This document shows, piece after piece, positions 22,701 to 32,572 of a stretch of DNA of 64,000 nucleotides. This stretch comes from Trachythela sp. YZ-2020. Its lineage: Eukaryota > Cnidaria > Anthozoa > Malacalcyonacea > Clavulariidae. The notes beneath the pieces were generated by a model, which saw nothing but the letters and a program-made list of their open reading frames with translations, did not search any database and was not told the origin of the DNA. The position numbers were made by a program, and so were the translations under genes. Position 1 is the first letter of the stretch; every line of letters begins with the position of its first letter. The stretch is taken from positions 1,364,001 through 1,428,000 of the forward strand of contig JADLSH010000190.1 of the NCBI GenBank assembly GCA_016169945.1. Direction: 5' to 3'.

Positions 22701-25700
22701 AGTAACATTAGATCAGTGATGGATGACCCTTACTGGACATCCAAGTTTTCTAGGGAAAACAGTTCAGACAGAAAAGATAGAACTATTCAGTATAAATAAA
22801 GTTAGTTTAGTTTAGGTTTCCTCCTGTAGTAACACTGGGTCAATAAGGGATGGACCTTACTGGACCTCTAGGGAGAACAGTTTAGCATTGATAAAGATAT
22901 CCAGGATAAATAAAGTTAGTTTAACAGATGTAAAAAGGAAGCATAAACATGAATCATGGTGTACCGTGGCAGGGAGGCATTGTACAATGTCGAATTTTAA
23001 ACCTCGATCCAGGGCAATCCTTTCCGCCATATTGCGGTCTCGGATTCATGCAAATACGCATGCGCATTTGTATTGACTGCTGACCACAAGTCTCTGAACA
23101 ACTGGACCACGTTGTCCAATCAGTGTAACCTCCGTCCACTAAAAAAATGAACAAAGAATGCAAATGATATGAGGGATAGAACTGATAGAGCTATCCAGTA
23201 AAAACAGAGGTACTTTAGTTTAGGCTTCCTCCAGTAGTAACACAAAGGACTAAACCAATAAGAGATGACCTTATTGGACCTCTAGGAAGAATAGTTTATA
23301 ACTGATAGAGCTATCCAGTATAAAAAGAGTTAGTTTAGTTTAGGTTTCCTCCTGTAGTAACACTGGAAGTCTGGAACAATAAGGATCGAATGACCTTATT
23401 GGATCTCTAGGAAGAATAGTTTATAACTGATAGAGCTATCCAGTATAAATAGAGTTAGTTTAGTTTAGGTTTCCTCCTGTAGTAACACTGGGAGTCTGGA
23501 ACAATAAGGAATGACCTTATTGGACCTCTAGGAGAACGGTTTAGGACTGATAGAGCTATCCAGTATAAATAAAGTAAGTTTACAAAATAACGATGCACAC
23601 CTGGACAGTGACGTACAACACATGATTCTGTTTGTAAGCTCGACCCAGGGCATGTGTTTTTATCCTCGGCCAGGCCACTTCCACATTTTCGCTCACGTGA
23701 TCGTTTTCCACCATCGCATGTTGCACTGCACGCTGACCAAATTGACCACTGGCCCCACTGAGCTGCACTCGTAACAAACGCTGGACAAAAATAAACAGAA
23801 GTTAGTTTAAGAGTTAAGGCTGATTTCCATTCAGTGCAAAATGTCGCGCGATCGACCTTTTGCGATCGACCTTTTGCGATCGTTTTCTTTTGAATTATGA
23901 GCCCTCGACCGGATCCGTTCCAGTCGAATGCTCATAATTCAAACGATCGCAAAAGGTCGATCCTTAAGGGAGGGCAACCAGCAAGTATTTGAAATACCAA
24001 AGCAAAATAACAAGAGCTAACAAAAAGAGGAAAATCTAAAGATGCATTTAAAGATGAACAGTTGCAGATAAAAACATTGACTATGTTCACGTGACACTTT
24101 CGTGTTTGTCAAGAGTATTATTGGACAGCCAGTCACGTCTAACTAGCCGCACACTACTCACTGATTATCTGAGTTAATTGCAACTTTCAAATGCTTGTTA
24201 CAAACATTGATGTTTAAAATGAAAACAGACATATTTTATATGCAACTGATCGTCGTTAGATGCAAATGATGGCAGATAGCAAGCAGAACACAAGATAGAG
24301 CACAACACAACACAACACAACACAACACAACACAACACAACACAACACAACACAACACAACACAACACAACAAAATTTGATTCAATGCAACAAAATGCAA
24401 CGTTATAAAACACTACGCAACCTTACCATCATTTTTCGTCTGTTTTATGTTTGTTACGGTTTTTAAGTTCAGAAAGTCTTGAACGGTCTCCTTAAGTTTG
24501 GTCAGTTGTTCGTCACTGATTCCATTTCCGCTACTTTTTAAGCTCCCTATACTCTTGATTAGTTCTTGAATTTCATTGCCTTGGTCAAGTTGTCCATTAC
24601 TATCATTGTTGTTGTCGTTGTTGTTGTTGTCGTTGTTGTTGTTGTTGTCGTCGTTGTCGTCGTCGTTGTCGTCGTTGTTGTCGTTGTTGTCGTTGTCGTC
24701 GTTGTTGTCGTTGTCCTTGTTCTTGTAGATGTCGTTGGAGTGGTTAGTGTTGTTGCTGTTGTTATTTTTCTTAGTAGTAGTAGATGACAACGTGTCGTTT
24801 GCATTTGTAATGCCATATTTGCTCGCTATTGGATCTAGGTAGTCTGTTTCCACACTGTTCTTGTTATTGTCGTTGTTCTTATTGTTGTTGTCGTTGGAGT
24901 GGTTAGTGTTGTTGCTGTTGCTGTTGTTATTTTTCTTAGTAGTAGATGACAACGTGTCGTTTGCATTTGTAATGCCATATTTGCTCGCTATTGGATCTAG
25001 GTTGTCTGTTTCCATACTGTTCTTGTTATTGTCGTCGTTGTCATTGTTGTTCGTATTGTTATTTTTGTTTACAATTCCGTTATTTCTCATAACCTCCAAA
25101 TTATCATTATTAGGGTGTTTATCATTTTCATTCCCGTTTGTTTTTTCGCTCATGATCATTTTTCTAAGACTTTTCAAATCATTTTCATCAAAGTCAGGCA
25201 TGTTTAGGCTCACAGGTATTTTGCTTTTACGAATTTCAGGATTAGGATCCAAATTATGGCTTTTATTATCAATACTGTATTTCATTCTGCTGTTTTTATC
25301 AAAACCTTTATCAGGGATAGAATATAAATCATCTAAACCTTTTCCAACAGGTAATTTTTGTTTTCTTTGTCTATTCTCATTGTGGTTTGTACTAATGTGG
25401 ATATTAGAGATGCCATCACTATTTCGACTTTTATCTCTTTCGCCAATCAATATTTTATCCTTTTGTGTACTAATCTCGTCACTTATATCATGTTCAATCC
25501 CTTGGTCACCTTCGTTATCATCAACAACCACCTCAGTGAGGCTTTGTTCAGAGTTGCCCTTCTTACTCATATTACCACGCGTTACCCCCAAATTATCACG
25601 CGTTAGTCCCAAATTACCACGCGTTAGCCCGACTTTATCATGTCTTACCCCTGAAATACCCCGCGTGACCTCTGGCCTCCTAATTTCGTCACGTTTCAAA

Positions 25701-28700
25701 ACATCATTTTCAAATCTCCCTTCGTCTAACACCTCAACGATTACTCCACTGCTCGGAACAACCTCACTATATCCTCCATAGCCGTGTAACTTTCTTTTAA
25801 ACAAGTTAGGGTTCGTATGTCTTGTGCTAGATTCAAAACCACGCGACTTCGACCCATCATGAACCCCGCTCGGCAACTTGTTTATAACTTGTCTAAGTTG
25901 GTCATTAATTGTCTTCACGAGTTTCTTGGGTGGGGTGAAATCTCGCAAAGATGTGCCTTTTTGAAGTTTTGTTGTGCCCTTTGAGTTGTTTCGAAGTTCT
26001 GAAAAATAAAAATATAATCATCTACCACATCTACAATCCTGGACAAAATGCCTTGGGACATTGAAAATTTTCTGTAGTTATCAATTAACCGTAGCTACAA
26101 TGTTTCCTGGTTTGTCCACCTTCGGGAAACATGGCTAGGAAACAATGTTTCCTGGTTTGTCCACCTTCTGGAAACATGACTAGAAAACAATGTTTCCTGC
26201 CTGGTTTGTCCACCTTCGGGAAACATGGCAAGAAAACAATGTTTCATGGTTTGTCCACCTTCGGGAAACATGGCTAAGAAACAATGTTTCCTGGTTTGTC
26301 CACCTTCGGGAAACATGGCTAGAAAACAATGTTTCCTGGTTTGTCCACCTTCGGGAAACATGGCTAAGAAACAATGTTTCCTGGTTTGTCCACCTTCTGG
26401 AAACATGACTAGAAAACAATGCTTCCTGCCTGGTTTGTCCACCTTCGGGAAACATGGCAAGAAAACAATGTTTCCTGGTTTGTCCACCTTCGGGAAACAT
26501 GGCTAGGAAACAATGTTGGCTAGGAAACAATGTTTCTTGGTTTGTCCACCTTCGGGAAACATGGCTAGGAAACAATATTTCCAAGTTTGCCCTAGGACTT
26601 TTGAATTCGCGCGCGGAAAACAAAAGAGCGCGCGCATCACTAATTAAACTACGTCATTAAATTAATTGAGCGTACTAATTAGAAGTTTGATTGCAAAATA
26701 TTCGTATTTTCACAACATCACTCAAAATATTGCGCGATGTGTCTACGCATCTTAGGGTGCGTTGCCGTCATTGCGTTTGTATTGGAATCATGTTCAGCTT
26801 GGTATGTAATCAGAGAGCTTGGTCCCACCGAAGGTTGTGTTAACAGCACGTTGAAAATGGCAGGGAATCAGAAGTGCCCTGTTCCATCGTTTCCAATTGT
26901 GAATTCAACCAAAAACCTCGAAGGAATAGATAAATTGCAAGTGCTAACATCATTTGCGGTATGAGAACGTTTATATTTTACCATTTACATTAAAAGCACC
27001 ATAATTATTTAACACAGCTTTTCACGAGTGAAGTGCCTCAATTGTATTATTCTAAATTTGTGGTTACTAGCTCTTGACAACTGGACTCTGCAGCTCAGTT
27101 GTCAGACTGTCAGAGCGCTGCACTGGAATCGCAGGGCCGCAGGTTCTATTCCTGCCAGAGGGCCTAGGGTTGCATTTTTCGCAACTGCTCCTGGTTAGGT
27201 CTAAAAATATGTATATAAGTTTCACTCGAAATTTCTATCTACGAACACCATCAACACTCAGTTGTACTACCCGGGGTCGGATATCGCTATCAACCGGTAG
27301 TGATTTTAAGCCAGATTTAAGTTGAGTACCATTAGCTTCTCAGGCAATGCTACGAAGGTTGAAAAATCACTATATTTTAGCGCATAAGGTTTGATCGAGT
27401 CATGAGAGTTCGGGAAACATGCGCGCAAACTGTGGCTTGCCAACTTTTATTAAATCTTGTTCTCGTTTGACCAAGCCATGGGGGTTCAGGAAACTCTCAT
27501 GCAAACTCTCGCCCGCCAGCTCTCATGTAAACTCTCGCTTGGCAACTCTCATGTAAACTATCGCTTGGCAACTCTCTTGCTTGAGCAAACCACGGGAGTT
27601 GTCGAGTTGAGCGACCTCTCATGCAAACTATCGCTTGCCAACTCTCACCAACTCTTGTTCTTGTTTGAACAAGCCATGAGAATTGATGTGAAATTCTTGC
27701 TTGACAACTCTCAAGTAAGGAACCGGTTTGAGTGAGCCATGGGAGTTGAGAAAACTCTCATGTAAACTCTTCGTTACAGGTGGGTTTCACTAAGCAATAA
27801 ATGTCAGTTATTTTCATAATATGGGACTATATGTAGTAGCTTTATAATATATTTAGGAGGCAAATAAACAGATTTAAGAGAAGTGGTTAAATGTGTCAAC
27901 ATTTCTGAAGTTGACCATCTGCTGTCTGGTAATGCTTTCTGAAACTCACCAATATGTATAATTGATGAATGTTTAAGATTTTCGTGTTGCTAAAATATTT
28001 TTTCTACACCAACAGTCAACCCCATGTTTGGAGAAAGTGATACGAATGAGCTGCGTGAAGGAAACAGAAGTGTGCTCAACTGATCACAGATACGCAGTCT
28101 CGAAAGTCACTCAACAACAATGCATGGCCCACATGACATGTCTACCGGAAGGCAGTTTTCCACAGAACATGAGAATGGGTTTGTGTCAAACTCTTCCAGA
28201 CGACAGCGCAACGGCCGTTCCGGGCCCAGTCTTCATAATCGGGACTGAGCAAAAGAAAACCGAAAGTAACTGCGAATGTCTCCGCCAATCAGCATTCACC
28301 ATTGCTGCCATTTTGACCTTCGTCATTGCTTATATGCAACTGTGATCGACCCGGATACGCAGACACAAACTGAACCACTCTACTCTTCTATTTCTATATG
28401 AACTGTATTATAACAAATGGTAATCTCTGAGACTGAAATGGTATATTAAGCAAATCATTGTACTTTATAAACTATACTTTATGAAAATTACTGTAAATAA
28501 ACTCTGTAAACTGATGCATAAAAATCAAAGACATTTCTAAATCTGCATTCCCTTAGTCAGTGGCGCCGTGGCCGGGGGGCCATGCCCCCCTCCCCTATCG
28601 TTGAGACCCGTCGGAAAATTGGAAATTTGTTATGTTGTCGGAATCTTCGTGGTCAAGCATACCTGCATATACGAGCGGGAATTTTACTTCTCTTCGTTGT

Positions 28701-31700
28701 TTGACGATGCGAAACGTGTTTGAATAAAAAAATATATAGATGAAATATCGGAAATCGGACTCAGTTTACGTTTTCCCAATATAAGTTTATAGAATAGTCA
28801 ATATTTAAGAGTTATATGCTTTATACGATTCCACACATATACATTAGCATGGATTGCCGGGCTTTGTGCCTTTACGCCTAACATCCCCCCCCCCCGAGTT
28901 ATACGACATAATTCTTCAAACTGGTAACGAATAATGTGCATTCATCTTAAAGCCGGTTTTCCACTTCACCTTTTCGCACTTCACGATTTTTTCTAAGAAT
29001 CAAACTTATGAACATTTTCGAATCATGATTATGAATTTCACAATGAGGTGCTGGAAGCAAACCGTCTGATTGGCTAAACAGCCACTACTTGAGCAACCTG
29101 GTGACCAATCACATGTTGGAGATCTTGTTAATTTGATAATAGCGTTCAACGACTTTTGGAGCAGTTACCAGTCTTTTTACTTTCCACGGTCAAGCTGCCT
29201 AGTCACACTGGAGACATATTGAGATCAGTGCAGATAGCTCATATTTATATGACGTCACTAATTAGGGTGCAATTAAACAGAACGTTGAATTGAACAACGA
29301 AACTTGCTAAAAAACACAGAGAAACAAAGAAATTGGCATCCCTTGAATGTACAAGTGGATTTCATCCCGAGAAAATGCAACGCTATTTGGCATTGGGTGT
29401 AGTTTTGTTGACGCTAGCATTTCCACAAGTGTACTGTGGATACGAAAGTTTGTCTTACATCGTTCGACCACTGAACACGACTGAAACCTGTCTTAATGTA
29501 ACAGATATACATCCATCTAACTTCGCAGAGTGTCCACTACTACCATACCTTCTCGTTGATAGAGATTACTCGACCGCACAGAAAGAGGTATTAGGCTATG
29601 GGTTTTTTAGATAGAAATTTCGAGCGAAAATTATATATACATATTTTTAGACCTAACCAGGCCTGGGAAAAAATTATTTCTTTCTGGGACCAACCAAACA
29701 AAAAAATTCTGTCAATATTCGGGCAGTTCGCTAACCAGCAAAGAACGAAAAGCTTAGCCAAACGTGTCCACCCTTTCCCTCCAACCGCTGTTGATCTCAC
29801 AACGGCACTGCAAATCAGCAAATATCTAGATCAGTGTCATCTGCTTCTAGAGTCGACACTCTAATATCAAATACTAGATTGTTATTGACTGTTGTACAGG
29901 TCGGCATTCTAGGAAATTTCTGGGAACTCAAAAATTTTCTGGGCATGGCATGGTATGGTCCGATACTTTTTCCACCCCTGGACCTAACCAGGAGCAGTTG
30001 CGAAAAATGAGACTGTAGCCCCTCTGGGTTAGTCAGGGGCGCCGGAAGGAACCCAGGGCAGCGGGGACAGAATCTTGAAAAAGGGCACTTTCATCTTAGT
30101 ACTTGACTAGAAACTGGGTTTGCGTCATTTTGCTTCTGTGCCAATAACAACTGTTTGAAATTACTCTTATATATTTGTTTCGAAGTAAACGCGCGGCTAT
30201 ATTCGTTTGATTAGTTTGCTATGCTTTCAGAACAAACATTATCAATGCGCTTATGGATAGCAGCAAACATTCTACTATTGGGCTATTCCAATTAATACCA
30301 CACCCCCCCTATTGAGGAACCTTGGAATTCCAAGGGGGGTGGCGAATTAAAATCATTTTGGAATTTCCATGGGGAGGGTCTTGAGTTTTGTTGAATCTCC
30401 ATGGGGGGTGGCATACTTCTATCTTTCCATGGGGTATAACGTGCATTTCCAGGGGGTCTGACATGAATTTCCAGGGAGGAAACCTAAGTTTTATCGGAAT
30501 TTCCATGGGGTTGGGGGTTGATCACATGTAGGAAGTTCCAAGGGGAGGCAATTTATTTGGCCGGAAATTCCATGGGATGGGTGCAAAAGAAAGAGGTTCC
30601 TCAATAGGGGGGGTGCGGATATTATTTGGAATAGCCCATTTAGTCTTAGGTTGTTTTCAGATATGACTCGATACAATTACGCATTACACTAAAACTTCTT
30701 TCTGCAGTGGCGGAACTCATTAGAACAGACATATAAAATATCAACACACTTTGTGTACTTCGGGAAGACATTGCTTCATGCTCTTTTTTTCATCATATTT
30801 CACAAAGTGCCGACAGCGTCGTGACCTTCTTAATGGGTAATGAACGTTCTTTGTCATACAGTTTTAGCATAACTTTTATGTCAGGGTGATAAAATAGATT
30901 GGCCGGAGTGAAAATATTACCTTTTGTTAAGGCATCAGCTCAATCTTTAAATATACATAAGGCACTCGGCTGCCCCCGTGTGTCCCCGTAAGCATAGGGC
31001 AGCGGGGGCAGCTGCTCCCACGGACCCCGTGGTTCCGGCGCCCATGATTACAGTACAGCCCCCCGACCACTGAGCTGCAGAGTCCAGCCGTGTATATACT
31101 ATAGCCAATGATGTTAGTGTATGGTATAATGGCAGGGTGATGCCAGTGTGTGCTACCACATCTAAACTGTGTTAAAGCCACCAAATATAAACTGCACCAT
31201 AATAAAACCCCAATCTATATAATGTATAATTATAATTTTGTTTTAAAAACAGGTACCGCATATAGCTTTAACCAAGAACACATTGACTCCAGAATGCTAT
31301 AATATTGTGTTGAAAACAATTTGCATTATGTCTATCGAAATATGCACTGCAGACAGATACTCTGTAGGAATGTTTGGCTTCGATGTTTGCATGCATTACA
31401 TGGACTGTGCTATGGCCGACTTTGGAAAAACATTTCTGGAAAGTATGTGTGGATTTTTGATCGAAGACTATACCAGTTCAATCTACAACGGAACTGATCC
31501 GCCAGTCTATGAAGTTGTTGAAAAAAGAAAGGAAGAAACTGGGAGTGCGAGTTCTGTGTCTTTGATAACTCAACTTATTATGATTACATTGGTCGTGCAA
31601 CTTTTGGCAAAGAATATATAATTGCGATTGGGTTGTGTGAAACATTAAACAGAATGTATTTATGGGAAAACAGTAATATATATTTTGGCTGGGAAACAAT

Positions 31701-32532
31701 GTTCTCTGGTTTGCCTACCTTTGGAAAACATGGCTAGGAAACAATGTTTCCTGGTTTGCCCACCTTCGGGAAACATGGCTAGGAAACAATGTTTCCTGGT
31801 TTGCACGCCTTCGAGAAACATGGCTAAGAAACAATATTTCCTGGTTTGCCGACCTTCGAGAAACATGGCTAAGGAACAATGTTCCCCAGTTTCCCTTTTA
31901 AATTCGCGCGCGCAAAAATACTACGTCATTGAATTAATTGCGCGCTCAACTCCGCCTCGTCCCCAGTCGCTAGCTAACAAATAATTAATGAGGAAAAAAC
32001 GAATAATTAACGAGGAAAACGAAAAAGGCGCAAAAAAGGCGCGCGGAAAGATGGGAAGGGGAGGAACCTCAGTTGCGGGCGTGCGCCTAAGGCGTGCGTC
32101 TTTATCGGGCTTGCAGTGCCCGCGCACTCCGAACCACTGATCTATATATTATATATGGAAGAGCCTGCGGAGGAGGCAGCGCTCAACTAATTAGATGTTC
32201 GATTGCAAAGTATTCGTTAGCTTGTGAGTGTGTTTTCGCAACATCACTCAAAATATTGCGCGATGTGTCTACGCATCTTAGGGTGCGTTGCCGTCATTGC
32301 GTTTGTATTGCAATCATGTTCAGCTTGGTATGTAATCAGAAAGCTTGGTCCCAGGGAATCAGATGTGTCCTGTTCCATCATTTCCAATTGTGAATTCAAC
32401 TAAAGTCTAAAGACCTCAAAGGACTAGATAAATTGGGTAAGAGAATGTTTATATTTCACCATTTACATTAAAAGCACCATGATTATTAACTCATTAGCTT
32501 ACCAATGCGCCCAGACGCGCTTACTTTAGTAA

Positions 32533-32572
<40 letters not shown>

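Noticed and set aside
24861..25781. 306-codon open frame on the plus strand, very rich in Leu/Ser/Val
   Set aside because: Exact antisense of the Asn/Asp-rich coding exon of the large TSP1 gene; composition is explained by the complementary codons.
26097..26590. CRISPR-like array of about 53-bp units
   Set aside because: There are no variable spacers; the units are continuous minisatellite copies in a eukaryotic intron. The 39.6-41.7 kb array was rejected for the same reason.
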